A stretch of DNA of 36,612 nt from Pseudomonadota bacterium (GTDB lineage: Bacteria > Pseudomonadota > Alphaproteobacteria > Sphingomonadales > Sphingomonadaceae). Below are positions 1-8,179 of this stretch, piece after piece. The translations under genes were made by a program, and so were the position numbers. Below the pieces are notes generated by a model that was not told the origin of the DNA, did not search any database, and saw only the letters and a list, made by a program, of their open reading frames with translations. The DNA lies in contig JAFECL010000068.1 of the NCBI GenBank assembly GCA_018242165.1, positions 1 through 36,612 of the forward strand, read 5' to 3'. The number at the start of each line of letters is the position of its first letter. Position 1 is the first letter of the stretch.

Positions 1-638
1 GCGAAGGCGACGATGCCCCAGCGGCTGCAGCGGCCATAGGTCGGCTTGATCCCGGTAATCCCGGTGAAGGCCGCCGGCTGGCGGATCGAGCCGCCGGTGT
101 CGGTGCCGGTCGCCGCCGGGCACAGCCGCGCCGAAACCGCCGCCGAGCTGCCGCCCGAACTGCCGCCGGGGGCCAGCGGCGCGGTATCGCCGGGGCGCCG
201 CCACGGGCTGATCACGTTGCCGAAATAGCTGGTCTCGTTCGACGAACCCATCGCGAACTGGTCAAGGTTCAGCTTGCCCAGCATGCCCGCGCCGGCATCC
301 CACAGCCGCTGCGAGACGGTGCTTTCGTACTGCGGCCTGAACCCTTCGAGAATATGACTGGCCGCGGTGGTCTGCACGCCCTTGCTGGCGAACAGGTCCT
401 TCATCCCGATCGGCACCCCGGCCATCTTGCCCAGCGGCCGGCCGGCGGCGCGATCGGCATCGACCTTCGCGGCGGCGGCCAGCGCAGCCTCGGGCGTGGT
501 GACGATAAAGGCGTTCAGCGCATCCTGCGCCGCGGCCACGGCGGCATTGCAGGCCGTGGCAACCTCGGTCGCGGTGAAGCTGCCGGCAGCGACGCCGTCG
601 CGGATCTCGGCGATCCCCAGTTCGTTCAACGCCGTCAT
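1..638 (-). CDS. gatA: Aspartyl/glutamyl-tRNA amidotransferase subunit A, N-terminal part (runs off the window)
   Basis: GatA is the amidase subunit of GatCAB. It releases ammonia from glutamine so that misacylated Glu-tRNA(Gln) or Asp-tRNA(Asn) can be amidated. About 212 residues are visible and the 3' end is cut by the window edge. The amidase signature is clear: GMKDLF holds the catalytic Lys (K80), PGGSSGGSS the cis-Ser (about S160), and [12 protein letters not shown] the nucleophilic Ser (about S184). The ATG at 638-636 shares one base with the gatC stop codon (TAATG), so the two genes are translation-coupled, as is usual for gatC-gatA. No frameshift is seen in the visible part. Confidence 0.95.
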   Translation of the reverse strand, partial: MTALNELGIAEIRDGVAAGSFTATEVATACNAAVAAAQDALNAFIVTTPEAALAAAAKVDADRAAGRPLGKMAGVPIGMKDLFASKGVQTTAASHILEGFRPQYESTVSQRLWDAGAGMLGKLNLDQFAMGSSNETSYFGNVISPWRRPGDTAPLAPGGSSGGSSAAVSARLCPAATGTDTGGSIRQPAAFTGITGIKPTYGRCSRWGIVAF

Positions 639-940
639 TATTCGATCACCTTGGGCACGCCGAAAAAGCCGTGTTCGGCCGCCGGAGCATTGGCCAGCAC
701 CGCGTCGCGGATGCCGCCGCCGGTCAGCGGATCGGCATTCACCACATCGTCGCGCAGGCGCAGGTGGTTGGGAATCACGGCCGTCATCGGCTCGACGCCG
801 GCGACGTCGACCTCGCCCAGCTGTTCGACCCAGGCGAGAATGCCGTTGAGTTCGGGAACCATCGCCTCAAGTTCCGCCTCGCCCACCTTGATCCGGGCGA
901 GGGCGGCGATCCGGGCGACGGTGGCGGTATCGACCGACAT
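638..940 (-). CDS. gatC: Aspartyl/glutamyl-tRNA amidotransferase subunit C
   Basis: This 100-residue protein has the normal GatC length. GatC is a small helical subunit that wraps around GatA and stabilises the GatCAB complex. The N-terminus ([19 protein letters not shown]) and the central stretch ([18 protein letters not shown], then LRDDVV) are the conserved GatC pattern, and the C-terminus ends in FFGVPKVIE, as typical GatC proteins end in F-x-VPKV. The stop codon overlaps the gatA start by one base. The next gene upstream on the same strand (FKBP) ends 36 bases away, so the three genes may share a transcript. Confidence 0.96.
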   Translation of the reverse strand: MSVDTATVARIAALARIKVGEAELEAMVPELNGILAWVEQLGEVDVAGVEPMTAVIPNHLRLRDDVVNADPLTGGGIRDAVLANAPAAEHGFFGVPKVIE

Positions 941-976
941 GGTGCGTCTATCCTGCTGGCTGCGCGAAAGGGCGGT

Positions 977-1531
977 TTACTGCGGCGGAGCATCGCCGGC
1001 GGGGGCGCCGGCCGGGCCGCCATGGCCACGCTGCTGCCCCTGCATCTGGCGCATCTGCTCGATCATCATCATCTGCTGCTGGTACTGGCGGGCATTCATG
1101 AAATCGATCAGCTTGATCTCGAAAGTCAGCTCGGAATTGGCCGGGATCGGGCCAACGGCGCGATCGCCATAGCCCAGCTTGGGCGGGATCTTGACGAGGT
1201 AGGTGCCGCCGCGCTGCATCTGCAGCAGCGCGCGCGAAAAGCCCGGCACCACCCCCTGCAGCGGCAGCACCGCCTTTTCGGCGCGATCGAACACCGTGCC
1301 GTTGGCCAGCTTGCCGATATAGTCGATCACCACCACGTCTTCCATCGACGGGCTGGCATCACGCCCGGGCTCGACCTTGCCGGGGGTTACCGTCCGCACT
1401 TCGACCATCGGCGGCTTGGCGGCGATCGCCAGCCCGCCGGCCGCAGCGATGGTCACGGCCACCCCCAGCCAGAGGTTGCGCAGCGAGCCCTTGGCCAGCG
1501 GCTGAAGCGGAACGCGGGTGATCTCGGTCAT
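977..1531 (-). CDS. Membrane-anchored FKBP-type peptidyl-prolyl cis-trans isomerase
   Basis: This 184-residue protein has an N-terminal hydrophobic segment at about residues 20-38, probably an uncleaved anchor, followed by one FKBP domain at about 60-145. Recognisable FKBP blocks are VVIDYIGKLANGTVFDRA, VVPGFSRALLQMQRGG, IPPKLGYGDR and IPANSELTFEIKLIDF. It probably isomerises X-Pro bonds in periplasmic or membrane clients. The C-terminal 40 residues are unusual: rich in Gln and Met, then Gly/Pro/Ala-rich. It lies between rpsU and gatC on the same strand, with a hairpin separating it from rpsU. The family call is firm, the client unknown. Confidence 0.9.
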   Translation of the reverse strand: MTEITRVPLQPLAKGSLRNLWLGVAVTIAAAGGLAIAAKPPMVEVRTVTPGKVEPGRDASPSMEDVVVIDYIGKLANGTVFDRAEKAVLPLQGVVPGFSRALLQMQRGGTYLVKIPPKLGYGDRAVGPIPANSELTFEIKLIDFMNARQYQQQMMMIEQMRQMQGQQRGHGGPAGAPAGDAPPQ

Positions 1532-1562
1532 GCGGGTTTCCTCGTGCGACGCGCCATAGCAA

Positions 1563-1588
1563 AGGGCGCGGCTTGCGTGCCGCGCCCT
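1563..1588 (-). terminator. Hairpin downstream of rpsU, candidate terminator
   Basis: A perfect 10-bp inverted repeat (AGGGCGCGGC at 1563-1572, GCCGCGCCCT at 1579-1588) has a 6-nt loop. Read on the minus strand it lies 80 nt after the rpsU stop and is followed by only a short TTT, so termination may be partial. It sits just upstream of the FKBP gene start. Confidence 0.5.
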
Positions 1589-1667
1589 ATTGGCTCAACC
1601 GGCGGGCGGGGGCAAGTGCCCCGGCGCCCTGATACGGTGAATTTCAGCCCCTTGCGGGGCCCGGCAC

Positions 1668-1874
1668 CTACTTGGCGCCGTCACGCTCCAGCCGCTTGCG
1701 CTCAAGCTTGCGGGCGCGGCGGACAGCAGCGGCCTTTTCGCGGGCGCGCTTTTCCGAGGGCTTTTCGAAGTGGCGGCGCAGCTTCATCTCGCGGTACACG
1801 CCCTCACGCTGCAGCTTCTTCTTCAGCGCGCGCAGGGCCTGGTCGACATTGTTGTCGCGAACGAGAATTTGCAT
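1668..1874 (-). CDS. rpsU: 30S ribosomal protein S21
   Basis: This 68-residue, highly basic protein begins [20 protein letters not shown] and contains [20 protein letters not shown], the standard alphaproteobacterial S21 sequence. S21 sits on the 30S subunit platform near the anti-Shine-Dalgarno region and helps initiation. A GAGGT ribosome binding site lies a few bases before the ATG. The gene is divergent from crcB, with about 200 bases between them. A GC-rich hairpin follows downstream, so it is probably a separate transcript from the FKBP-gatCA group. Confidence 0.97.
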   Translation of the reverse strand: MQILVRDNNVDQALRALKKKLQREGVYREMKLRRHFEKPSEKRAREKAAAVRRARKLERKRLERDGAK

Positions 1875-2077
1875 GAAACCTCACACCTCACAAACGGCAG
1901 GCCAGAACCCCGGCACGATCCGGGGGATCACCTGATCGAACAAAAGACATAGGGGCCGAATCCGCACGGGTCGGCCGAACCGGCGGGCCGCTAACAGAAG
2001 GGGTGGCGCTTGGCAAGCCATGAATGGCAGCGTCACGGGCGCTTCCCCTTGGCCGCCGGCCCGGCTAAGGCACCGGG

Positions 2078-2488
2078 ATGGTTGGTACCCCCTCATTCTC
2101 CCTGGCCTCGCTGCTGGTCGCGCTTGGCGGCGGTTTCGGCGCCTGGCTGCGCTATCTGACCGGGCGGCTGTGGATCGCCCTCGCTGGCCCCGTGGCCGCC
2201 AGCGCCTTTCCCTGGGCAACGCTGACTGCCAATGTCGCGGGCAGCCTGGCCATGGGCCTGCTGGTCGGCTGGCTGGCCCGCCACGGCGGCGGCGGCGAGC
2301 ACTGGCGGCTGCTGATCGGCGTGGGGGTGCTGGGCGGCTATACCACCTTCTCGTCCTTTGCGCTGGAATTCGCCCTGTTCGTCCAGCGTGGCGCGCTGGG
2401 GCTGGCGGCGCTCTATGTCGGGGCTTCGTTGCTGGCGGGGTTCCTCGCCCTGTTCGGCGGCCTCTGGCTGATGCGGGTGGCGGGATGA
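2078..2488 (+). CDS. crcB: Fluoride ion channel CrcB/Fluc
   Basis: This 136-residue protein has four predicted membrane segments. It is a dual-topology homodimer family that exports fluoride. Diagnostic motifs are GGGFGAWLRY near the N-terminus, TLTANVAGS with the pore Asn, and GGYTTFSSFALE, which carries the conserved Phe residues of the fluoride path. The stop overlaps the next start as ATGA at 2485-2488, so the two genes are translation-coupled. I looked for a fluoride riboswitch in the 200 bases upstream and did not see its conserved blocks. Confidence 0.95.
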   Translation: MVGTPSFSLASLLVALGGGFGAWLRYLTGRLWIALAGPVAASAFPWATLTANVAGSLAMGLLVGWLARHGGGGEHWRLLIGVGVLGGYTTFSSFALEFALFVQRGALGLAALYVGASLLAGFLALFGGLWLMRVAG

Positions 2489-3606
2489 GCGATCAGGTTC
2501 GCCAGTTCACCGTCGGCGCGGACGACGACGATATCCGGCTCGATCGCTGGTTCAAGCGCCACCTGCCCGAGATCGGCTTTGCCACGATCAGCCGCTGGGC
2601 GCGCACCGGGCAGATCCGGGTTGACGGCAAGCGCGCCGATCCGGCCGACCGGCTGGCGGCAGGGCAAGTGCTGCGGGTGCCGCCGGGCAGCCTCGCGCCC
2701 ACCACCGGCAAGGCCCCGCGCACCCGCAAGCCGCTCTCGGCCGAGGATCGCGCGCTGGCCGAAAGCATGGTCCTGCTCGAAACCCCCACCGCGCTGGTGC
2801 TGAACAAGCCCCCCGGGCTTGCCACCCAGGGCGGCAGCGGCACCTTCAAACATGTCGACGGCCTGCTCGATGCCTATGCTGGCGAGGATCAGCCACGCCC
2901 GCGGCTGGTCCACCGGCTCGACAAGGATACCAGCGGCGTGCTGCTGATCGCCCGCACCCCGGGCAGCGCCGCCACATTCTCGAAGCGCTTTGCCGGGCGC
3001 ACCGCCAAGAAGGTTTACTGGGCGCTGGTGGCGGGGGTGCCCGAACCCGCCGAGGGGCTGATCGACCTGCCGCTGGCCAAGCAGCCGGGCAGCGGCGGCG
3101 AGAAGATGATGGTCGACAAGAGCGAGCACGGCCAGCCCTCGAAGAGCCGCTACCGGGTGATCGACCGTGCCGGCAACCGCGCCGCCTGGGTGGAGCTGCA
3201 ACCCTTGACCGGCCGTACCCACCAGCTGCGCGTCCACATGGCGGCGATCGGCCACCCGATCATCGGCGATGGCAAATATGGCGGGCTGGATGCCTTCCTG
3301 TCGGGCAGCATCAGCCGCAAATTGCACCTCCACGCCCGCCGGCTGGTAATCGACGCCCCCGGCGGCGGCACCATCGACGTGACCGCACCGCTGCCCGAAC
3401 ACATGACCGCCAGCCTGTCCGGGCTGGGCTTTGAAGAGAGCGAGGGCGCCCCGCCGCCCAAGCCCCCCAAGCCCGACCGCAAGGTGGTGGCCAAGGCGCA
3501 GGCCAAGGCCCATGCCAAGCAATACCGCAAGGAACGGCGGGGCGAGCGGCGTGGCCGTGGCGCGACCCCGGCGCGCGGCAAGCCGGCGCCCAAGGGCAAG
3601 CGCTGA
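2485..3606 (+). CDS. rluC: RluA-family 23S rRNA pseudouridine synthase (RluC-like)
   Basis: This 373-residue protein has an N-terminal S4 RNA-binding domain (about 1-75) and an RluA-type pseudouridine synthase domain (about 95-315). The catalytic motif HRLDKDTSG at 143-151 contains the nucleophilic Asp146. GRTHQLRVHMAAIGHPIIGD is the conserved downstream block. RluC modifies 23S U955, U2504 and U2580 in E. coli. RluC rather than RluD is inferred from overall similarity and is not certain. The last 50-60 residues are a Lys/Arg-rich tail that probably adds RNA affinity. The start is fixed by the ATGA overlap with crcB, and the stop overlaps the next ATG by one base. Confidence 0.88.
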   Translation: MSDQVRQFTVGADDDDIRLDRWFKRHLPEIGFATISRWARTGQIRVDGKRADPADRLAAGQVLRVPPGSLAPTTGKAPRTRKPLSAEDRALAESMVLLETPTALVLNKPPGLATQGGSGTFKHVDGLLDAYAGEDQPRPRLVHRLDKDTSGVLLIARTPGSAATFSKRFAGRTAKKVYWALVAGVPEPAEGLIDLPLAKQPGSGGEKMMVDKSEHGQPSKSRYRVIDRAGNRAAWVELQPLTGRTHQLRVHMAAIGHPIIGDGKYGGLDAFLSGSISRKLHLHARRLVIDAPGGGTIDVTAPLPEHMTASLSGLGFEESEGAPPPKPPKPDRKVVAKAQAKAHAKQYRKERRGERRGRGATPARGKPAPKGKR

Positions 3607-4214
3607 TGCATCCCAACATGGCCTTCCGGCACGGTGATCGCGCGCTGCTGGAAACCCTGATCAGCGAGATCGGGTTCGGCATGGTCTTCGCTGCGACCCC
3701 GGATGGCCCGCGCGTGGCCCATGTGCCGCTGCTGTCGACCGGCGATGGCGCGGTGCAGTTCCACCTCGCGCGCGGCAATGCCCTCACCCGCCACCTCGAT
3801 GGCGCCACCGCGCTGGTGGTGCTCAACGGGCCGCACGGCTATGTCAGCCCGCGCTGGTATCCCGATGGCGGCAAGGATCAGGTGCCGACCTGGAACTATG
3901 TCGCGCTGGAACTGGAAGGCCGGGTGCGGCGGATGGACGAGGACGGGCTGCTGGGCCTGGTCACCCAGCTGTCCGACCAGCACGAGGCCCGGGTGGCCGA
4001 GGGCAAGCCCTGGACCATGGACAAGCTCGATGCCGCCCGGCGGCGCGGGCTGCTGGCGGCGATCGTCGGCTTCGAGCTGGAAATCGCCGGCTGGCGCGAG
4101 ACCTTCAAGCTGGGCCAGAACAAGACCAGCGCGGATCGCGCCGCGCTGGCCGAGGGGATGGAGCGCGAGGGTGCCGTGGGCATCGCCCGACTGATGCGGC
4201 AGCTGGCGCCGTGA
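3606..4214 (+). CDS. PaiB/FMN-binding split-barrel family protein
   Basis: This 202-residue protein has the normal size for the PaiB family. It is named for Bacillus PaiB, annotated as a negative regulator of sporulation and protease genes. The fold is a flavin-reductase-like split barrel without a DNA-binding helix-turn-helix. Conserved blocks are HVPLL near residue 40, GPHGYVSPRWY, VPTWNYVALELEGR, and the C-terminal FKLGQNKTSADR. FMN or heme binding is a family expectation, not shown here. The gene is tightly coupled on both sides (one-base overlap before, GTGA overlap after), so it is co-produced with an rRNA modification enzyme and a phosphatase. Confidence 0.85.
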   Translation: MHPNMAFRHGDRALLETLISEIGFGMVFAATPDGPRVAHVPLLSTGDGAVQFHLARGNALTRHLDGATALVVLNGPHGYVSPRWYPDGGKDQVPTWNYVALELEGRVRRMDEDGLLGLVTQLSDQHEARVAEGKPWTMDKLDAARRRGLLAAIVGFELEIAGWRETFKLGQNKTSADRAALAEGMEREGAVGIARLMRQLAP

Positions 4215-4864
4215 GCGTGCGGCTGGCCGTGTTCGATTGCGACGGGACGCTGGTCGACGGGCAGGCCGGGGTGGTGGCCGCCATGGCCCGCGCCTTTGCC
4301 GCCGAGGGGCTGGCAGCACCCGATCCGCGCATGGTGCGGCGGATCGTCGGGCTGAGCCTGCCGCAGGCCGTGGCCCGGCTGGCCCCCACGCTGGGCGCCG
4401 AGCAGCGCGCCAGCGTGGTCGAGCATTACAAGGCCGCTTTCCGCACCGCGCGCGAGGGGGGCGAACTGGTCGAGCCGCTGTTCGACGGGCTGGCCGGGGT
4501 GATCGAAACGCTGGCGGCGCGCGGCTGGGTGCTGGGCGTTGCCACCGGCAAGAGCCGGCGCGGGCTGGATCACTGCCTCGCGATGCATGGCCTGACCCGC
4601 CATTTCAACACCTTGCAAACCGCCGACCATCACCCCTCCAAGCCCCATCCGGCAATGCTGGAGGCCGCGCTGGACGAGGCCTTGGCCACGCCCGGCGATG
4701 CGGTGATGATCGGCGATACCGTCTATGACATCGACATGGCCCGCGCGATCGGGGTGCGGGCGATTGGTGTCGCTTGGGGCTATCACGCCCCCGAGGAATT
4801 GATCGCCGCCGGGGCCGAGGCCGTGGCGCGCGATGCCGCCCATCTGCTGGAGCTGTTGGCATGA
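4211..4864 (+). CDS. HAD-family hydrolase, phosphoglycolate phosphatase-like
   Basis: This 217-residue protein starts with GTG overlapping the previous stop. HAD motif I is VFDCDGTLVDG with Asp9 as nucleophile and Asp11 as acid/base. Motif II is the GVATGK stretch, motif III the Lys in HPSKPHPAML, and motif IV GDTVYDIDMARAIG. The helical cap between motifs I and II matches the Gph/CbbY-type small phosphatases. The substrate cannot be read from sequence. Its place next to the pseudouridine synthase and atp12 is typical of sphingomonads from memory. The stop overlaps the next ATG. Confidence 0.9.
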   Translation: MSVRLAVFDCDGTLVDGQAGVVAAMARAFAAEGLAAPDPRMVRRIVGLSLPQAVARLAPTLGAEQRASVVEHYKAAFRTAREGGELVEPLFDGLAGVIETLAARGWVLGVATGKSRRGLDHCLAMHGLTRHFNTLQTADHHPSKPHPAMLEAALDEALATPGDAVMIGDTVYDIDMARAIGVRAIGVAWGYHAPEELIAAGAEAVARDAAHLLELLA

Positions 4865-5109
4865 CCGAAACCCCCGCGCCCGATCCTGCTGCGCTAGCCA
4901 AGAAGCGCTTCTTCTTTCTTCAAGCGCTCCGCCTCGGAGGGGCAGCGATGGCATTGCTTGGTGTAGCGATAATGTCTGGCAAAGTGCCGGCCATCCATGC
5001 CGGTTCACAACCAGAGCTGGTTGGGCGGCTGATGGTGATGATCGGCGCGATCGATGCCCTGATTGTTCCGATCCTGCTGGCCCGGGCATGGAAACGGCAG
5101 GGCGGATGA
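4861..5109 (+). CDS. Small two-helix membrane protein, function unknown
   Basis: This is an 82-residue protein with an N-terminal charged stretch (LAKKR) and two hydrophobic segments at about residues 20-40 and 56-74. The start at 4861 overlaps the HAD stop (ATGA), and its own stop overlaps the atp12 start, so it is a real operon member. I do not recognise the family. Its place before the F1 chaperone gene may hint at a link with ATP synthase assembly, but that is only inference. Codon use in its first half (CTA, GGA, GTA, ATA, TCA, CCA) is unlike its neighbours. Confidence 0.7.
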   Translation: MTETPAPDPAALAKKRFFFLQALRLGGAAMALLGVAIMSGKVPAIHAGSQPELVGRLMVMIGAIDALIVPILLARAWKRQGG

Positions 5110-5804
5110 AGCGCTTCTGGTCCGGGGTGGATGTCGCCGCCGGCGATGGCGGCTGGCAGGTGCGGCTGGATGGCCGCGCGATCAGGACCGTGGGCGGGCG
5201 GGCGCAGGTATTGCCGAGCCGTGCGCTGGCCGATGCGCTGGCGGGCGAATGGGCCGGTCAGGGCGAAGAGATCGACCCCGCCGCTTTCGTGCTGCGCGAC
5301 ATGGCCGACTATGCGCTGGACGTGATCGCCCCCGATCCGGCGGCGGCCACGGCCGCGCTGCTGGCCTACGCCGAAACCGACACGCTGTGCTACCGCGCCG
5401 ACCCGGACGAGCCGCTCTATCGCCGCCAGGCCGAAGTGTGGGAGCCGCTGCTGGCCGGGGCCGAGGCGCGCTGGGGCCTTGCCTTCACCCGCATATCGGG
5501 CGTGATCCACCGCCCCCAGCCACCCGAAACCCTGGCCACGCTGGGCACCCGGCTGGCCGGTCTCGATCCCTTCGCCATGGCCGCGCTGCGCAACCTTGCC
5601 GGCCTTGCCGCCTCGCTCACGCTGGGTTTGCTGGCGCTGGAACCGGGCGCCGACCATGCCGCGCTGTGGTATGCCGCGAACCTTGAGGAAGAGTGGCAGG
5701 CCGACCTGTGGGGCCGCGAGACCGAGGCCGAAACGCGGCGCGAACGGCGCGGGGCGCAGTTTCTGGCCGCGGCGCGCTTTGCCGCGCTGGCCGGCGCTAG
5801 TTGA
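5106..5804 (+). CDS. ATP12-type chaperone for F1-ATPase assembly
   Basis: This 232-residue protein matches the Atp12 family, which in mitochondria binds the F1 alpha subunit before hexamer assembly and is found in Alphaproteobacteria. Family features are the start MKRFW, a KxRVL-like LDGRAIRT region, TDTLCYRAD in the middle, and the C-terminal NLEEEWQADLWGRE block. It is the last gene of the crcB operon. It ends tail-to-tail with the Mla lipoprotein gene, with an 8-base overlap of the two coding regions. No ATP synthase genes are in the window, so the role rests on family knowledge. Confidence 0.9.
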   Translation: MKRFWSGVDVAAGDGGWQVRLDGRAIRTVGGRAQVLPSRALADALAGEWAGQGEEIDPAAFVLRDMADYALDVIAPDPAAATAALLAYAETDTLCYRADPDEPLYRRQAEVWEPLLAGAEARWGLAFTRISGVIHRPQPPETLATLGTRLAGLDPFAMAALRNLAGLAASLTLGLLALEPGADHAALWYAANLEEEWQADLWGRETEAETRRERRGAQFLAAARFAALAGAS

Positions 5805-6387
5805 TCCAGTCGGCGACCTCGCCGGCGACCTGATTGGCCAGCCGGTTCAGCGCCGCGCTGACCGGCCCGGCCTGCGGCTTCACCCCGCCCTCGCGCGCTT
5901 CGAACCGGCGGGTCGCCAGCCGGCCGTCCGGCCCCCGGCGGATCGCGTCGAACCGCACTACCACCGCGCGCTCGCGGTCGTCATAGCCCATGGCCAGCAG
6001 CCGCCCGCCAAGCCGCTTGCCGCCGGCCGGCAGGGCATCGCCCTCTTGCAGCACCAGCCGCTTGCCATGGGCGCGCAGCACTTCGGCCAGCAGCCCGGCG
6101 AACTGGCGGCTGGGCCGTTCGACCCATTGCGCGCCGGTGAGATAGGCAATCCGGGTATCGTCCAGCCGCACCGCGATGCGCGGGGCGGCCAGCGCGCGGT
6201 CGGCCTCGGGCTCGGCCACCAGCACCGCCTCGGCGGGCCGTGCGGTCATGGCATAACCGGGCGCGGCGGGGTGTTCGGCGGAAAGGCCGACCAGCAGCGC
6301 CGGGGCCTTGGCCGGCGTGCCCAGGCTGACGCAACCGGCCAGCGCCAGCGCGGCCAGCACCGCCGGGAAGTGGATCCGCATCGTCAT
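5797..6387 (-). CDS. ABC-type transport auxiliary lipoprotein (DUF330/PqiC-like)
   Basis: This 196-residue lipoprotein has a signal peptide ending in LAGC (Cys19) and a DUF330/ABC_trans_aux-type domain. These lipoproteins sit in the periplasm on the membrane and partner with MCE proteins in lipid transport (PqiC in E. coli). The block RIAYLTGAQWVERPSRQF is typical: a surface that recognises its own ABC system. It is the last gene of the mlaE-mlaF-mlaD set, and its ATG overlaps the mlaD stop by four bases (ATGA), which supports the functional link. Confidence 0.85.
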   Translation of the reverse strand: MTMRIHFPAVLAALALAGCVSLGTPAKAPALLVGLSAEHPAAPGYAMTARPAEAVLVAEPEADRALAAPRIAVRLDDTRIAYLTGAQWVERPSRQFAGLLAEVLRAHGKRLVLQEGDALPAGGKRLGGRLLAMGYDDRERAVVVRFDAIRRGPDGRLATRRFEAREGGVKPQAGPVSAALNRLANQVAGEVADWIN

Positions 6388-7334
6388 TGCCCCCCGCCCG
6401 GATGGTAATCGGGCAGCTTGCTGCCCCCCAGCGCCGCCCCGGCGCCATGGTCGGCCACCTGTTCGGTCACATCGCGCAGCGCCCGGGTGGCCGAGCGCAG
6501 ATCGCGCAGCGCCGCCTCGGTCTCGGGCAGGGTAGATTGCGACAGCTGGCGCGCGGCGGGCCGGGCCTCGGCCAGCGTCGCCTGCAGGGCATCGGCCGCG
6601 CCCTGCGCCGATTTCAGCGACGCCTGCAACTGGCGCGCCAGCCCGGCCCCCTTGGGGTCGAGCGCGGCATTGGCCGTGGCCCCGGCCTGTTCAAGCTGGG
6701 CCAGCGTCTTGGTCGCCTGGGCCAGCGTGGTATGCAGATCGTCGAGCGCCACTTTCACCTGCGGCGAGGCGGCGGCGAGGTTGCCGCTGAGTTTGTCGGT
6801 ATTGGCGAGGATATGGGCGAAGGCGCGCTGGTTGTCATCGGACAGCAGCTTCGAGACGCGCTGGACCAGCCCGGCGATCTGGTCGAGCAGCAGCGGCGCG
6901 TTCATCAGCAATTCGCCCAGCCCGGAGCGGCGCGGCGGGATCACCGGCACGCCCTCGGGCCCCGGCTCGGTAATCTCGCGCAGGCCCTTGACCCCGCCGT
7001 TGAGCAGGATGGTCGAAACCCCGGTGAAACTGGCCTGGATGGTGGCGGTGGTGCCCTGCAGGATCGGCACCTTGGCATTCAGCATCACCCGCACCCGGAC
7101 ATAGCTGGGGTCTTTCTCCCACAGCGCGATTTCGGCCACCTGGCCGGCGGGCACCCCGGCGTAGGTAACCGTGCTGCCCTTGGCCAGCCCCTCGACCGAC
7201 TGGGGGAAGAAGATGTCGTAGGCGTTGCGCTCGCCATGGCTCAGCCGGGCGATCCACACCGTCGCCACCGCCAGCAGGGCCAGCAGCGCCAGGGTGATGG
7301 TGCCCACCCAGACGTAGTTGGCGCGCGTTTCCAT
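6384..7334 (-). CDS. mlaD: MCE-domain lipid transport protein, MlaD-like
   Basis: This 316-residue protein has one N-terminal membrane helix at about residues 9-30 and an MCE domain at about 35-115 (VEGLAKGSTVTYAGVPAGQV, then VRVRVMLNAKVPILQGTTA and STILLNGG). A long helical region follows to the C-terminus, longer than E. coli MlaD, with repeated Leu/Ala heptads that could form a coiled coil or a tunnel-like needle. MlaD forms a hexameric ring on the MlaFE transporter and carries phospholipids across the periplasm. I chose the ATG at 7334 because it directly precedes the anchor helix; an in-frame extension upstream lies inside mlaF. Confidence 0.92.
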   Translation of the reverse strand: METRANYVWVGTITLALLALLAVATVWIARLSHGERNAYDIFFPQSVEGLAKGSTVTYAGVPAGQVAEIALWEKDPSYVRVRVMLNAKVPILQGTTATIQASFTGVSTILLNGGVKGLREITEPGPEGVPVIPPRRSGLGELLMNAPLLLDQIAGLVQRVSKLLSDDNQRAFAHILANTDKLSGNLAAASPQVKVALDDLHTTLAQATKTLAQLEQAGATANAALDPKGAGLARQLQASLKSAQGAADALQATLAEARPAARQLSQSTLPETEAALRDLRSATRALRDVTEQVADHGAGAALGGSKLPDYHPGGGQ

Positions 7335-7342
7335 GACCGGCC

Positions 7343-8179
7343 TTATGCCTTGCCCGGCACGGGCTTGTCCAGCAAGGGCTTGCCCCCCGCCACGGCGCCT
7401 ACCGCCCCCAGCGCCGCCGCCCGCCCGCGCGGGCCGTTGAAGTATTCCTGGATCCACGGATGATCGAGCGCCATCAGCTCGGGAATGGTCCCCACCGCGA
7501 TCACCCGCCGGTCGGCCAGCACCGCAACCCGGTCGCAGATCGCATGCAGCGTATCGAGATCGTGGGTGATCAGGAACACCGTCAGCCCCAGCGTCGCCTG
7601 CAGCTCGCGCGTCAGATGGTCGAAGGCGGCGGCCCCGATCGGGTCGAGCCCGGCGGTCGGCTCGTCGAGGAACAGCAGCTCGGGGTCCAGCGCCAAGGCC
7701 CGGGCGAGGCCGGCACGCTTGCGCATCCCGCCCGACAGTTCAGCGGGGAACTTGTCCGCCGCGCCGGGCGGCAGGCCGGTCAGCGCCACCTTGAAGCGGG
7801 CGATCCCGTCGAGCAGCGCCGGCGGCAGGCCGGGGTAGAATTCGCGCAGCGGCACCGCGATGTTCTCCGCCACGGTCAGCGTCGAGAACAGCGCCCCGCC
7901 CTGGAACAGCACCCCCCAGCGGCTGCGGATATCGCCCGCGCCCTTGGCCTCGCCATCCAGCTCGTGCCCGGTCAGCGGCTGGCCGAAGACCTCGATCTGG
8001 CCGGCGGCGGGGCGTTGGAGCCCGATGATCGAGCGCATCAGCACCGACTTGCCGGTGCCCGATCCACCCACCACCCCCAGGATCTCGCCACGCCGCACCT
8101 CAAGGTCCAGCCCGTGGTGCACCCAGTGCTCGCCAAAGCGGTTGCCCAGCCCGGCGATGCGGATCACCGGCCCGCTCAT
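7343..8179 (-). CDS. mlaF: ABC transporter ATP-binding protein, MlaF-like
   Basis: This 278-residue ATPase has Walker A GGSGTGKS at 38-45, signature LSGGMRKR, Walker B LLFLDEPTAGLDP and switch His in LITHD. The signature GGMRKR, with Arg-Lys in place of the usual Gln-Arg, is characteristic of the MlaF/Mkl subfamily. It powers phospholipid movement by the MlaFED complex at the inner membrane. The ATG at 8179 overlaps the mlaE stop by four bases. The C-terminal tail after PWIQEYFNGPRGRAA is the usual MlaF coupling region plus a short Ala/Gly/Pro extension. Confidence 0.95.
   Translation of the reverse strand: MSGPVIRIAGLGNRFGEHWVHHGLDLEVRRGEILGVVGGSGTGKSVLMRSIIGLQRPAAGQIEVFGQPLTGHELDGEAKGAGDIRSRWGVLFQGGALFSTLTVAENIAVPLREFYPGLPPALLDGIARFKVALTGLPPGAADKFPAELSGGMRKRAGLARALALDPELLFLDEPTAGLDPIGAAAFDHLTRELQATLGLTVFLITHDLDTLHAICDRVAVLADRRVIAVGTIPELMALDHPWIQEYFNGPRGRAAALGAVGAVAGGKPLLDKPVPGKA

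Noticed and set aside
1875..2077. Fluoride riboswitch upstream of crcB
   Set aside because: The conserved blocks of the crcB motif RNA (GATG-type start and the CTGATG-like segment) are not present in these bases.
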